64,000 nt of DNA from Drancourtella massiliensis (GCF_016900655.1 NZ_JACJKH010000004.1:62001-126000), one strand, 5' to 3'. Numbered from the stretch's first letter, positions 38,767-48,032 are shown. Notes: a model not told the origin generated them from the sequence alone. Numbers and translations: made by a program.

Positions 38767-40404
38767 ATGAAACCGGAATATGTGTTTATGCTGCTCGGAG
38801 GGCTTGGACTCTTTCTGTGCGGAATGCAGATGATGAGCAGCAATCTGGAGGCAGTGGCAGGTGACCGTCTGAAAGGGATTCTGGAAAAGCTGACTTCCAA
38901 CCGGATACTTGGAGTACTTGTCGGAGCTGTCATCACGGCGGTGATCCAGTCTTCATCAGCAACGACCGTCATGGTGGTCGGTTTTGTCAATTCAGGGCTG
39001 ATGACTCTCAGACAGGCTGTATGGATTATCATGGGAGCCAATATCGGCACCACGATCACCGGACAGCTTGTCGCGCTGGACATCGGGACGATTGCTCCGC
39101 TGTTTGCTTTTGCCGGAATCGCAATCGGCATGTTTTCAAAGAAGAGAAACGTGCAGAATGTCGGAAGCATCATCGCGGGGCTCGGTGTACTGTTCATCGG
39201 ACTTGGCATGATGAGTGATGCCATGGTTCCGATGAGAGATTCGGAAATGTTTGTCAATGCGCTGACGAGTTTTTCCAACCCGCTGATCGGAATCCTCGCG
39301 GGTGCTGTTTTCACGGCGGTGATCCAGTCCTCGTCCGCATCGGTCGGAATTCTTCAGGCACTTGCTTTAAGCGGCCTGATCGACATTCACAGTGCGGTTT
39401 TCGTTCTGTTCGGACAGAATATCGGGACCTGTATCACATCCCTTATTGCTTCGGTCGGAATGAACCGGAACGCAAAGAGGACAACCGTGATCCATTTTAT
39501 GTTCAATGTCATCGGAACCATTATCTTTGTCACACTTTGTCTGGTAACACCGCTTACGGATGTAGTGGCGGGATGGACACCGGGGCATCCGGCTTCCCAG
39601 ATCGCAAACATGCATACGTTGTTTAATGTCGTAACAACTATCATTCTGATGCCGTTTGGAAATGGACTTGCATCTCTGGCGGAGAAAATTCTTCCGGACC
39701 AGAAGGAAGAGGCCCGCATTCAGCCGGATGACGAGCAGTGGCTGAACGAAATCATGAGTTCCCAGCACGTACTGGGATCCTCCGCAATCGCGGTCAACAG
39801 CCTGATGGAAAATGTCGGCAGTATGTATACTCTTGCCAGAGAAAACGTGGTGAAAGGATTTGACATGATCCTTACCGGTGATGACAGCCGGTTTGCCGAG
39901 GTGGAAGAGACGGAAAACACGATCGACCTCTATAACATAAATATCTCCAGACGTCTCTCCAGAGTTCTCGCAATCGAACACAGTCCGGCGGAGACAAAGA
40001 AGCTCAACAGCATTTTCCAGATTGTCGGAAATGTAGAACGGGTGGGGGACCATGCCATGAATTTTGCAGAGCACGCTGCTTCCATCAAGAAAAAAGGGCT
40101 GAAGCTTTCAGAAGAGACGATTGGAGAATTAAAAGAAATGAGGGAGCAGTGCCGGAAAGCATTTGAACGCATGGAACTTTCCGGGCAGACCGACCCGACA
40201 CAGCTTTTGGTGGATGCGGTCAGCTTCGAACGCGCGGTGGATGATATCACGGAGCGGTGCCGGAATCGGCAGGTGGAACGGATTCACAGCCATGCATGCG
40301 AGATCGAAAGCGCAGTACTGTATTCGGAGATTCTGATTGATTATGAAAGAATCGGGGATCATATGAGAAATATTGCGGAAGCATATGCCCAGCAGAATGC
40401 GTAG
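38767..40404 (+). CDS. Na/Pi cotransporter family protein with PhoU-like domain
   Basis: The 545-residue protein has the two inverted NptA/SLC34-type repeats, each with the QSSSA signature (VIQSSSATTVMV near residue 61 and VIQSSSASVGIL near residue 182). About eight membrane segments are followed by a C-terminal PhoU-like helical domain (about residues 335-540). It likely moves phosphate with sodium; the PhoU-like tail suggests regulation. It is a single-gene unit with its own promoter and terminator. No phosphate-regulon genes lie beside it. Confidence 0.9.
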   Translation: MKPEYVFMLLGGLGLFLCGMQMMSSNLEAVAGDRLKGILEKLTSNRILGVLVGAVITAVIQSSSATTVMVVGFVNSGLMTLRQAVWIIMGANIGTTITGQLVALDIGTIAPLFAFAGIAIGMFSKKRNVQNVGSIIAGLGVLFIGLGMMSDAMVPMRDSEMFVNALTSFSNPLIGILAGAVFTAVIQSSSASVGILQALALSGLIDIHSAVFVLFGQNIGTCITSLIASVGMNRNAKRTTVIHFMFNVIGTIIFVTLCLVTPLTDVVAGWTPGHPASQIANMHTLFNVVTTIILMPFGNGLASLAEKILPDQKEEARIQPDDEQWLNEIMSSQHVLGSSAIAVNSLMENVGSMYTLARENVVKGFDMILTGDDSRFAEVEETENTIDLYNINISRRLSRVLAIEHSPAETKKLNSIFQIVGNVERVGDHAMNFAEHAASIKKKGLKLSEETIGELKEMREQCRKAFERMELSGQTDPTQLLVDAVSFERAVDDITERCRNRQVERIHSHACEIESAVLYSEILIDYERIGDHMRNIAEAYAQQNA

Positions 40405-40468
40405 AAGCGGATAGAAGAAAGCAAAAGAACAGAAGAAAAAAAGGACAGACATACTGTCCGGAACAGGG

Positions 40469-40506
40469 AAGCGCCTGCACGAAATTGTTTTGTGCAGGCG
40501 CTTTTC
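40469..40506 (+). terminator. Intrinsic terminator after the Na/Pi symporter gene
   Basis: GCGCCTGCAC (40471-40480) pairs perfectly with GTGCAGGCGC (40492-40501) around an 11-base loop, followed by TTTTC. Confidence 0.88.
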
Positions 40507-40645
40507 TATGATAATGCAAAAATATTGTGTAAAAAATTAATCAATTCTTCATATTGTTTTTATGGCATTTACAGTTTCAGGGCGTATAATGGAGACATGA
40601 AAAACTGACAGAATGACAAAAGATGAGACGAAAGGAAGAGACAGC

Positions 40646-43114
40646 ATGCTAGAACGACTTGCCGGAATACTGAGAAGAAGGCGGGAGGAAGAAGAGGAAT
40701 ACGAACCGGAGAGACTTCCGATCCGCAGATGTATGCCGGATTATCATATGGGACTCTATGAGGAGGAGATTATCGAACGTGAGGAAGCGGGATGGACGAA
40801 CGATCCGGTGGATCCGCCCTCTAAGACAACGCGGGATATTATTCATGATAATGTATTTACTTATTTCAACCTGATTTTTGCGATTCTCGGGCTGCTTCTG
40901 ATTATGGTGGGAGCCTTCCGGGATCTGACATTTCTTCCGGTAATTATTTTGAATACCATGATTGGTATCATTCAGGAGATCCGGGCGAAGAATGTGCTGG
41001 ATAAGATGACGATGCTTCATGCACCGAAAGCCACGGTAGTACGCAACGGGCGGAAACGGGTGATTGCGGTGGAGGATCTTGTTATTGATGATATCGTGAT
41101 TTTCAAGGCGGGTAATCAGATCTGTGCGGATGCGATTGTAGAGCACGGGGAAGTGCAGGTCAATGAGTCGCTTCTGACAGGTGAGGCGGATGAGATCACG
41201 AAAAAGAAAGGCGATATTCTGATGTCGGGAAGCTTCATAGTTTCAGGAGAATGCCATGCCCGGCTTGAAAAGGTGGGGGCGGATTCCTATATTTCCAGAC
41301 TGACGCTGGAAGCAAAGGCCATGAAGGACGGTGAACAGTCGGAGATGATCCGCTCTCTGGACAAACTGGTCAAGTGCGTTGGTATTGCCATCATTCCGAT
41401 CGGGCTGATTCTGTTCATTCAGAGCTTCTTTTTAAATGAGGAAAGTTTCCGTTCAAGTGTCACTGCCATGGTAGCGGCTGTCATCGGAATGGTCCCGGAA
41501 GGTCTTTATCTGCTTTCAAGTGTGGCTCTTGCGGTAAGCGCAGTGCGTCTTGCCAAGCAGAAAGTACTTCTGCATGACATGAAGAGTATCGAGACTCTGG
41601 CCAGAGTCAATGTGCTCTGTGTGGACAAGACAGGTACCATTACGGAGAATACAATGAAAGTTCAGGGGCTTCGGGCCACGAGACATTATGACAAGGAGAC
41701 AATGCCTCCGCTCAAAGGGATCATCGGTGATTTTGCACAGTCCATGAGCAAGGACAATATTACGATGGAAGCAGTGCAGACCTATTTTCAGAAACGTACC
41801 GGAAGACGGGCACAGAAGATCACATCCTTTTCTTCGGAATTTAAATACAGCAGTGCAACGTTTGAGGACGGATCCTATGTGCTTGGGGCTCCGGAGTTTG
41901 TCCTCCGGGAGGATTATCCGGAGTATGAGGAAGAGATCCGGGAAGAGGCCGCAAAGGGATACCGTGTGCTTGTATTCGGGAGCTGTGACGAAACTCCGGA
42001 CGGCAGAGAGCTGAAGGGAAAGGTGACGCCGCTTGCCTATATCATGCTTGCGAACCCGATCCGGAAAGAGGCGCCAAAGACATTTGCCTACTTTGAAGAA
42101 CAGGGAGTGGAGGTCAAGGTGATTTCAGGAGATAATCCGCTGACGGTATCCGAGGTGGCGAAAAAGGCGGGCATTACGGGAGCGGAGAACTACGTGGATG
42201 CTGCGACCCTGACTACAGAAGAGGAGATCAGGCAGGCGGTTCTGAAATATACAGTTTTCGGGCGTGTGACACCTGCTCAGAAGAGACAGTTCGTGAAGGC
42301 TCTTAAAGGGGCGGGACGTACGGTAGCGATGACCGGAGACGGTGTCAATGATGTACTGGCGCTGAAAGATGCAGACTGCAGCATTGCCATGGCATCCGGA
42401 AGCGATGCGGCGGCGCAGGCTTCCCAGCTTGTGCTTCTGGAATCGGATTTTTCCTGTATGCCAAGCGTCGTGCTGGAAGGACGGCGGGTCGTCAACAATA
42501 TTCAAAGATCCGCAAGTCTTTTCCTTGTGAAGAATATTTTCTCTTTCCTGCTTTCCATCTTCTCGGCGGTTTTTATGATTACCTATCCGCTGGAGCCGTC
42601 GCAGGTATCTCTGATCAGTATGTTTACAATCGGTGTTCCGGCCTTCTTCCTAGCGCTGGAGCCGAATAAGAATATTATCAAGGGACACTTCCTGACAAAC
42701 GTATTTCTGAAGGCTCTTCCGGCGGCATTGACAGATGTGCTGGCGGTCGGGGCGCTTGTAGTTTTTGGAGCTACGTTCAGTGTAAGTCCTACGGACATTT
42801 CGACGGCTGCGACGATGCTGCTTGCGATCGTTGGATTTATGATCCTTTACCGGATCAGCCAGCCGATGAACAGGATCCGTGTGGCTGTGCTGGCCGGATG
42901 TATCTGTGCCCTGCTGTTCTGCAGTACGGTGCTGAATCAGCTGTTTGCCATTACCGATATGTCTGCGGAATGTGTTATGCTTTTTGTAGTATTTTCCATT
43001 GCGACAGAACCGGTGCTGCGGTATCTGACTGTTTTTGTCGGCAGTGCAAAGTCATTTTATGATAAAGTGAAAGGGAAAATTTTTATCGGGAAAAAAGCGG
43101 GGGAAGAAGCATAG
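40646..43114 (+). CDS. Cation-translocating P-type ATPase (CtpE-like)
   Basis: The 822-residue protein has all P-type ATPase hallmarks: actuator-domain LLTGEAD, PEGL in the fourth membrane segment, phosphorylation site D327 in CVDKTGTIT, and the hinge TGDGVNDVLALKDADCS, with about ten membrane segments. It resembles the CtpE-like group of P-type ATPases, some of which move calcium, but the ion cannot be assigned with certainty. The N-terminal ~35 residues are rich in Arg and Glu. The ATG at 40646 (AAAGGAAGAG upstream) is preferred over an in-frame ATG at 40613 that has no ribosome binding site. TATAAT at 40585-40590 may be its -10. Confidence 0.88.
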   Translation: MLERLAGILRRRREEEEEYEPERLPIRRCMPDYHMGLYEEEIIEREEAGWTNDPVDPPSKTTRDIIHDNVFTYFNLIFAILGLLLIMVGAFRDLTFLPVIILNTMIGIIQEIRAKNVLDKMTMLHAPKATVVRNGRKRVIAVEDLVIDDIVIFKAGNQICADAIVEHGEVQVNESLLTGEADEITKKKGDILMSGSFIVSGECHARLEKVGADSYISRLTLEAKAMKDGEQSEMIRSLDKLVKCVGIAIIPIGLILFIQSFFLNEESFRSSVTAMVAAVIGMVPEGLYLLSSVALAVSAVRLAKQKVLLHDMKSIETLARVNVLCVDKTGTITENTMKVQGLRATRHYDKETMPPLKGIIGDFAQSMSKDNITMEAVQTYFQKRTGRRAQKITSFSSEFKYSSATFEDGSYVLGAPEFVLREDYPEYEEEIREEAAKGYRVLVFGSCDETPDGRELKGKVTPLAYIMLANPIRKEAPKTFAYFEEQGVEVKVISGDNPLTVSEVAKKAGITGAENYVDAATLTTEEEIRQAVLKYTVFGRVTPAQKRQFVKALKGAGRTVAMTGDGVNDVLALKDADCSIAMASGSDAAAQASQLVLLESDFSCMPSVVLEGRRVVNNIQRSASLFLVKNIFSFLLSIFSAVFMITYPLEPSQVSLISMFTIGVPAFFLALEPNKNIIKGHFLTNVFLKALPAALTDVLAVGALVVFGATFSVSPTDISTAATMLLAIVGFMILYRISQPMNRIRVAVLAGCICALLFCSTVLNQLFAITDMSAECVMLFVVFSIATEPVLRYLTVFVGSAKSFYDKVKGKIFIGKKAGEEA

Positions 43115-43152
43115 AGAAATCAAAAAGAAGCTGAGAAAGGGAGGGGATACCT

Positions 43153-43845
43153 ATGAGAATTCAAGGTTTACAGAAGCTGACGCTTCTTGACTATCCCGGC
43201 AGAACCGCGTGTACGATCTTTCTGGGCGGATGCAATTTCCGGTGCCCGTTCTGCCACAATGCGGCTCTCGTGACCGGAGTAGACGAGCAGGAAGATATTC
43301 CTGAGGAGACGATTTTCAGTTTCCTGAAAAAGAGAAGGGGCATTCTGGACGGAGTATGTATCAGCGGAGGAGAGCCCCTGATACAGCCGGGACTGGATGA
43401 GTTTCTGAAAAAAGTACGGGATATGGGATATCTGATTAAGCTTGATACAAATGGAAGCTTTCCGGAACGGCTGGAACGGTTTGCGGAAGAAGGGCTGATT
43501 GACCAGGTGGCGATGGATCTGAAGAATTCCAAAGAAAAGTATGCCATGACTGTCGGAGTTCCTTCGCTGGATCTCCGCCCGATTGAAGAAAGTGTGGAGT
43601 TTCTGATGGAAGGGCACGTACCTTATGCGTTCCGGACAACGGTCGTAAGAGAGTTTCATCAGAAATCGGATTTTGAACAGATGGGGCTTTGGATCCGCGG
43701 GGCAGACAAGTACTATTTGCAGCAGTTTGAAAATTCGGGCAGACTGATTCAGGACGGACTGCACGCGTATGATCCTCCTGTGCTGGAACAGGCTCTTGAA
43801 ATTATGAAAAGATATGTAAATGACGCGGAAATCCGCGGGATATAG
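43153..43845 (+). CDS. nrdG: Anaerobic ribonucleotide reductase activating protein (radical SAM)
   Basis: The 230-residue protein is a radical SAM enzyme with the cluster cysteines C27, C31 and C34 in GGCNFRCPFCHNA and an ISGGEPL motif. By similarity and by lying just upstream of nrdD, it is predicted to generate the glycyl radical on NrdD with SAM. It is longer than classical NrdG and resembles the clostridial version annotated with this name, so a different activase role is possible. GGGAGGGG lies before the ATG. Confidence 0.82.
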   Translation: MRIQGLQKLTLLDYPGRTACTIFLGGCNFRCPFCHNAALVTGVDEQEDIPEETIFSFLKKRRGILDGVCISGGEPLIQPGLDEFLKKVRDMGYLIKLDTNGSFPERLERFAEEGLIDQVAMDLKNSKEKYAMTVGVPSLDLRPIEESVEFLMEGHVPYAFRTTVVREFHQKSDFEQMGLWIRGADKYYLQQFENSGRLIQDGLHAYDPPVLEQALEIMKRYVNDAEIRGI

Positions 43846-43859
43846 CAAAACACATGAAG

Positions 43860-43914
43860 AACAACATCTAGTGTTTGTTTAGCGTTAAACTACTAAAAAC
43901 AACTAGATGTTGTT
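43860..43914. promoter_or_regulatory. Paired inverted boxes upstream of nrdD, candidate NrdR operator
   Basis: AACAACATCTAGT (43860-43872) and its exact reverse complement ACTAGATGTTGTT (43902-43914) lie just upstream of the nrdD -35. Each CTAG-centred box resembles the paired boxes bound by NrdR, the ATP/dATP-sensing repressor of ribonucleotide reductase genes. The same inverted repeat could form an RNA hairpin ending the nrdG transcript, although only a short T run follows. Confidence 0.55.
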
Positions 43915-43922
43915 TCCGTATA

Positions 43923-43952
43923 TTGACGTCAAAAAGAGAAGGGTGATATAAT
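43923..43952 (+). promoter_or_regulatory. Promoter of nrdD
   Basis: TTGACG (43923-43928) and TATAAT (43947-43952) have an 18-base spacer, about 37 bases before the nrdD start and immediately downstream of the paired boxes. Confidence 0.75.
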
Positions 43953-43989
43953 GAGGACATCGACACGAACAGGAAAGGAAGTATGACAG

Positions 43990-46101
43990 ATGTATCAGGT
44001 AGTAAAGAGGGATGGACAGATTGCCGAATTTGACATCCATAAAATAGGATCCGCGATTCAGAAAGCGTTTGAAGCAGCGGGAAAGAATTTTCATCCGAGC
44101 ATCATTGATATGCTTGCGTTAAAAGTGACGGCAAATTTTGAGCCTAAGATTGCGGACGGAAAGATCAAAGTGGAAGAAATTCAGGACAGCGTCGAAGAGG
44201 TGCTCAGCCAGGCCGGATATGCCGATGTGGCAAAGGGATATATTCTTTACAGAAAGCAGAGGGAGAAGATCCGCAACCTGAAATCCGCGACATTAAATTA
44301 TAAAGAACTGGTGAACAATTATCTGCAGGTCAATGACTGGAGAGTCAAGGAGAATTCTACCGTGACCTATTCCGTAGGCGGACTGATCCTCAGCAATTCC
44401 GGTGCCATTACGGCAAACTACTGGCTGTCCGAGGTGTACGACCAGGAGATTGCCCAGGCACACAGAAATACGGATATCCATCTGCATGACCTTTCCATGC
44501 TGACCGGGTACTGTGCAGGATGGTCGCTGCGCCAGCTGATCCAGGAGGGACTTGGCGGGATCACCGGGAAGATCACATCCGCGCCGGCCAAACATCTGAG
44601 TGTACTGTGCAACCAGATGGTTAATTTCCTTGGCATCATGCAGAATGAATGGGCGGGGGCACAGGCTTTTTCCTCTTTTGATACGTATCTGTCACCTTTT
44701 GTACGAACAGATCATTTGACCTATACTGAAGTGAAAAAGTGCATTGAGTCCTTCGTATACGGGGTCAATACACCGTCCCGCTGGGGTACGCAGGCGCCGT
44801 TTACGAATATTACACTGGACTGGACCGTGCCGGATGACCTGAAAGACAAGCCGGCGATTGTAGGTGGAAAAGAGATGGATTTCACCTACGGTGACTGTAA
44901 AAAAGAGATGGATATGGTAAATAAGGCATTCATTGAAGTTATGATTGAAGGAGATGCCCAGGGCAGAGGATTCCAGTATCCGATTCCGACCTATTCCATT
45001 ACAAAGGATTTCGACTGGTCTGATACAGAGAACAACCGTCTGCTTTTTGAGATGACATCAAAATATGGAACACCGTACTTTTCCAATTACATTAACAGCG
45101 ACATGGAGCCGAGCGATGTCCGCAGCATGTGCTGCCGGCTGAGACTGGATTTGAGAGAGCTTCGGAAGAAGGCGGGAGGATTTTTCGGAAGCGGCGAAAG
45201 CACAGGATCCATCGGCGTTGTGACGATCAATCTTCCGAGGATGGCTTATCTGTCAAAGGATGAGGATGATTTCTTCCGGAGGCTGGCCCATATGATGGAT
45301 ATTGCGGCAAGATCCCTTCATATTAAGAGACAGGTTATTTCCAAACTGCTGGATGAAGGACTCTATCCGTATACGAAACGGTATCTCGGAGGCTTCGGAA
45401 ATCATTTTTCCACTATCGGATTGATCGGAATGAATGAGGCAGGACTGAACGCAAACTGGCTTAGAAAGGATATTACTCACAAAGAGACACAGGAGTTTGC
45501 GGTCAAGGTACTCAATTTTATGAGAAACCGTCTCTCCGATTATCAGGAAGAATACGAGGAACTTTTCAATCTGGAGGCAACTCCGGCAGAGTCCACCACC
45601 TACCGGTTTGCAAAACATGATAAGGAGCAGTTCCCGGATATTATCACAGCAGCGGAAGGGAACGGTACTCCATACTATACGAACAGTTCCCATCTTCCGG
45701 TTGGATTTTCCGATGATATTTTTGACGCGCTGGATATTCAGGACGAGCTTCAGACGCTCTATACATCGGGAACCGTATTCCACGCATTCCTGGGAGAGAA
45801 GCTTCCGGGCTGGAAGGAATCGGCGCTTCTTGTACGGAAGATTGCCGAGAATTATAAGCTTCCATACTATACGATTTCTCCGACCTACTCCATCTGCCAG
45901 GATCACGGCTATATTGACGGCGAACAGTATACCTGCCCGCACTGCGGAAAGAAGACGGAGGTTTACAGCCGGATCACCGGATACTACCGTCCGGTACAGA
46001 ACTGGAACGATGGAAAGATTCAGGAGTTTAAAGACCGGAAAGAATATGATATCGAACATTCTGTAATGAAGAAAAAGAAGACAGAACCGATTACGAAATA
46101 A
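43990..46101 (+). CDS. nrdD: Anaerobic (class III) ribonucleoside-triphosphate reductase
   Basis: NrdD reduces ribonucleoside triphosphates to deoxy forms under anaerobic conditions. The 703-residue protein has an N-terminal ATP cone (about residues 3-95, YQVVKRDGQIAEFDIHKI), the central glycyl-radical barrel, a C-terminal zinc site with CPHC and nearby cysteines, and the radical glycine G664 in SRITGYYRPVQ. The ATP cone indicates allosteric control by dATP. The upstream paired boxes suggest NrdR repression. Confidence 0.94.
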   Translation: MYQVVKRDGQIAEFDIHKIGSAIQKAFEAAGKNFHPSIIDMLALKVTANFEPKIADGKIKVEEIQDSVEEVLSQAGYADVAKGYILYRKQREKIRNLKSATLNYKELVNNYLQVNDWRVKENSTVTYSVGGLILSNSGAITANYWLSEVYDQEIAQAHRNTDIHLHDLSMLTGYCAGWSLRQLIQEGLGGITGKITSAPAKHLSVLCNQMVNFLGIMQNEWAGAQAFSSFDTYLSPFVRTDHLTYTEVKKCIESFVYGVNTPSRWGTQAPFTNITLDWTVPDDLKDKPAIVGGKEMDFTYGDCKKEMDMVNKAFIEVMIEGDAQGRGFQYPIPTYSITKDFDWSDTENNRLLFEMTSKYGTPYFSNYINSDMEPSDVRSMCCRLRLDLRELRKKAGGFFGSGESTGSIGVVTINLPRMAYLSKDEDDFFRRLAHMMDIAARSLHIKRQVISKLLDEGLYPYTKRYLGGFGNHFSTIGLIGMNEAGLNANWLRKDITHKETQEFAVKVLNFMRNRLSDYQEEYEELFNLEATPAESTTYRFAKHDKEQFPDIITAAEGNGTPYYTNSSHLPVGFSDDIFDALDIQDELQTLYTSGTVFHAFLGEKLPGWKESALLVRKIAENYKLPYYTISPTYSICQDHGYIDGEQYTCPHCGKKTEVYSRITGYYRPVQNWNDGKIQEFKDRKEYDIEHSVMKKKKTEPITK

Positions 46102-46111
46102 AAATCAGACA

Positions 46112-46154
46112 GAAAGGCTGGCATGCTTACTTACAAGGTGTGTCAGCTTTTTTC
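46112..46154 (+). terminator. Intrinsic terminator after nrdD
   Basis: GGCTGGCATGC pairs with GTGTGTCAGC (some G-T pairs) around an 11-base loop and is followed by TTTTTT, about 15 bases after the nrdD stop. Confidence 0.75.
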
Positions 46155-46264
46155 TGTGTCGTTTCTTGCAAAACTGTAAGACTGGAGGGGAAAGTGTAAG
46201 ATGATTCGATGGAAGGGAAGACCTGAACTTTATATAATAGAGGCAGAAGAAGGAGGAAGAACAA

Positions 46265-46468
46265 ATGGCAGCCATGAAAAAAGGAATGGCAGCGGCACTT
46301 GTAACGGCAGAAGTACTGTTCCTTCTGCTGCTCTCTGTGCTGGCTGCCATTTTGAATCTGTTTATTTTTTTAAAGCACTGCTTTTTCCGATCAAAAAATG
46401 ATCGTTTCGCAGAATCTCGTAGGCCTTTTCGTAATTGTTGGAACGCATGTAGCGGATCATCTTTTTAA
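46265..46468 (+). CDS. Possible small membrane protein (67 residues)
   Basis: A short frame with good initiation signals: AAGGAGGAAG about eight bases before the ATG and TATAAT at 46233-46238 further upstream. The product begins with Met-Ala-Ala-Met-Lys-Lys-Gly, followed by about 28 hydrophobic residues and then a basic tail. The last 107 bases run antisense into the 3' end of the convergent GntR gene, so the C-terminal tail is constrained by that gene and may be fortuitous. I do not recognise a family. It could be a small membrane peptide or toxin-like ORF, or chance. Confidence 0.35.
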   Translation: MAAMKKGMAAALVTAEVLFLLLLSVLAAILNLFIFLKHCFFRSKNDRFAESRRPFRNCWNACSGSSF

Positions 46469-46997
46469 GATTTTCATTTGCCTTGTTGATGTGGAGTCCG
46501 TTCCGTACGGAATAAAGGCCCATCCGGATGACTTCATTCAGATAGTTTTCATAGATCCTGTTGATCCGTTCATTTTCAAATACACTGACAATCTCCATGT
46601 GCATCTGTGTATCGGCAAGCTCCCACTGATAGATGTCGCCGGCGCAAGCGCACATACGGACAACGCGCTCTTCAATCCGGTAGGAAAACTCTTCAGCTTT
46701 GCCGGACTGGAAGATTTCTTTAAACGCGGCACCTTCCAGAAGTTCCCGAAGCTGATAGATCTCCCGGATATCTCTGTCGGTAATTTCTCTTACAGTAATA
46801 GATTTATAATAGTCCCGGACAATCAGTCCCTCGGAATGCAGGGATTTGAGTGCGGTACGGATAGGGTTACGGCTCATGTGAAGATCATCTGCGAGCATGG
46901 TCTCCGTAAGCTGCATGCCCGGAGGGTAGGTAAGATTCAGAATCCGCTCTTTGATCGTATGATATGCCTGATCGGCCAGAGAAATTTTGTCAGCCAT
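46362..46997 (-). CDS. GntR family regulator (FadR/FCD subgroup)
   Basis: The 211-residue protein has an N-terminal winged helix (SLADQAYHTIKERILNLTYPPGMQLTETMLADDLHMSRNPIRTALKSLHSEGLI, given here for layout at about residues 6-60) and an all-helical FCD effector domain with REITDRDIREIYQLRELLEG and conserved His residues. The start at 46997 has AAAGGAGTGG upstream; a longer N-terminus is unlikely. It is divergent from proC, and two pairs of TGTATACA-type sites lie between the genes, so it probably represses both itself and proC. The effector is unknown; an amino acid or organic acid is plausible. Confidence 0.9.
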   Translation of the reverse strand: MADKISLADQAYHTIKERILNLTYPPGMQLTETMLADDLHMSRNPIRTALKSLHSEGLIVRDYYKSITVREITDRDIREIYQLRELLEGAAFKEIFQSGKAEEFSYRIEERVVRMCACAGDIYQWELADTQMHMEIVSVFENERINRIYENYLNEVIRMGLYSVRNGLHINKANENLKKMIRYMRSNNYEKAYEILRNDHFLIGKSSALKK

Positions 46998-47014
46998 GCG
47001 GACCACTCCTTTAA

Positions 47015-47042
47015 TGTATACTAATAATATTATTGTATACAA
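47015..47042. promoter_or_regulatory. Operator pair A for the GntR regulator (own gene side)
   Basis: TGTATACT (47015-47022) and TGTATACA (47034-47041, inside TTGTATACAA) are centred 19 bases apart, just upstream of the regulator's start codon. The same 19-base pair is found on the proC side. Confidence 0.7.
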
Positions 47043-47104
47043 TTTATAACGAAAATTCAAGGGAAAATGATATAAAAAATAGTAGATTATTTTTCGAAGA
47101 ATGA

Positions 47105-47133
47105 TTGACAAGTACGTGGAAGAGTGATATTTT
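47105..47133 (+). promoter_or_regulatory. Promoter of proC
   Basis: TTGACA (47105-47110) and TATTTT (47128-47133) have a 17-base spacer, and TGA precedes the -10 (extended -10). Operator pair B follows at the expected transcription start. Confidence 0.65.
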
Positions 47134-47144
47134 ATAGATAGAAA

Positions 47145-47172
47145 TTGTATACAACTGATTTAGATGTATACA
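47145..47172. promoter_or_regulatory. Operator pair B for the GntR regulator (proC side)
   Basis: TTGTATACAA (47145-47154) and TGTATACA (47165-47172) are centred 19 bases apart, right downstream of the proC -10. Binding here would block initiation or early elongation. Confidence 0.7.
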
Positions 47173-47206
47173 AAACTGATTATAGCGGAAAAGGAGTGTA
47201 ATACAC

Positions 47207-48001
47207 ATGAAGTTAGGATTTATCGGATGTGGAAATATGGCGGGCGCCATCATGGGAGGTATTATTAAAAAGGAAGTATTCAAACCGGGAGAGATTATCG
47301 GTTCTGACGTATTTGTACCGACCAGAGAAAAAGCAAGAGATACTTACGGGATTCAGATTACAGACAGTAATCTGGAAGTAGTTGAAAAGTCCGAAGTGAT
47401 TGTTCTCGCTGTAAAACCGCAGTTCTATGAGTCTGTAATTACAGAGATCAAAGACAAAGTAACAGAAGATAAGATTATCATCACTATTGCACCGGGTAAA
47501 ACTCTTGCATGGCTGGAAGAGAAATTCGGAAAGAAAGTCAAGATCGTAAGAACCATGCCTAACACACCTGCTATGGTCATGGAAGGGATGACAGCAGCAT
47601 CACCGAACTCTTATCTGTCAGAAGAAGAAGTGAAGTATGCATGCCACATTCTGGAAAGTTTCGGAAAAGTAGAAGTGATTCCGGAGAGACTGATGGACGC
47701 AGTCGTAGGAGTAAGCGGCAGTTCACCGGCATATGTATTTATCCTGATCGAAGCAATGGCAGACGCAGCTGTTTCAGATGGTATGCCAAGAGCTCAGGCT
47801 TATAAATTCGCAGCACAGGCTGTTATGGGCAGCGCCAAGATGGTACTCGAAACAGGAAAACATCCGGGTGAATTAAAAGATATGGTATGTTCTCCGGCCG
47901 GTACAACGATTGAGGCTGTCAGAGTTCTGGAGGGTACAGGATTCAGAAGTTCTGTGATTGAGGCAATGAAAGCCTGCACAGATATTGCAAAGGGAATGTA
48001 A
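47207..48001 (+). CDS. proC: Pyrroline-5-carboxylate reductase
   Basis: ProC reduces pyrroline-5-carboxylate to proline with NAD(P)H. The 264-residue protein has the Rossmann start LGFIGCGNMAGAIMGGI, VLAVKPQ, VRTMPNTPAMVMEGMTA and the C-terminal signature SGSSPAYVFILIEAMADAAVSDGMPR plus MVCSPAGTTIEAVRVLEG. The size is normal. It stands alone, without proA or proB, and is divergent from and probably controlled by the GntR regulator, which is not the commonest arrangement. Confidence 0.94.
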   Translation: MKLGFIGCGNMAGAIMGGIIKKEVFKPGEIIGSDVFVPTREKARDTYGIQITDSNLEVVEKSEVIVLAVKPQFYESVITEIKDKVTEDKIIITIAPGKTLAWLEEKFGKKVKIVRTMPNTPAMVMEGMTAASPNSYLSEEEVKYACHILESFGKVEVIPERLMDAVVGVSGSSPAYVFILIEAMADAAVSDGMPRAQAYKFAAQAVMGSAKMVLETGKHPGELKDMVCSPAGTTIEAVRVLEGTGFRSSVIEAMKACTDIAKGM

Positions 48002-48032
48002 AACAGGTATACTGTAAAAGTACAGAATTGAG

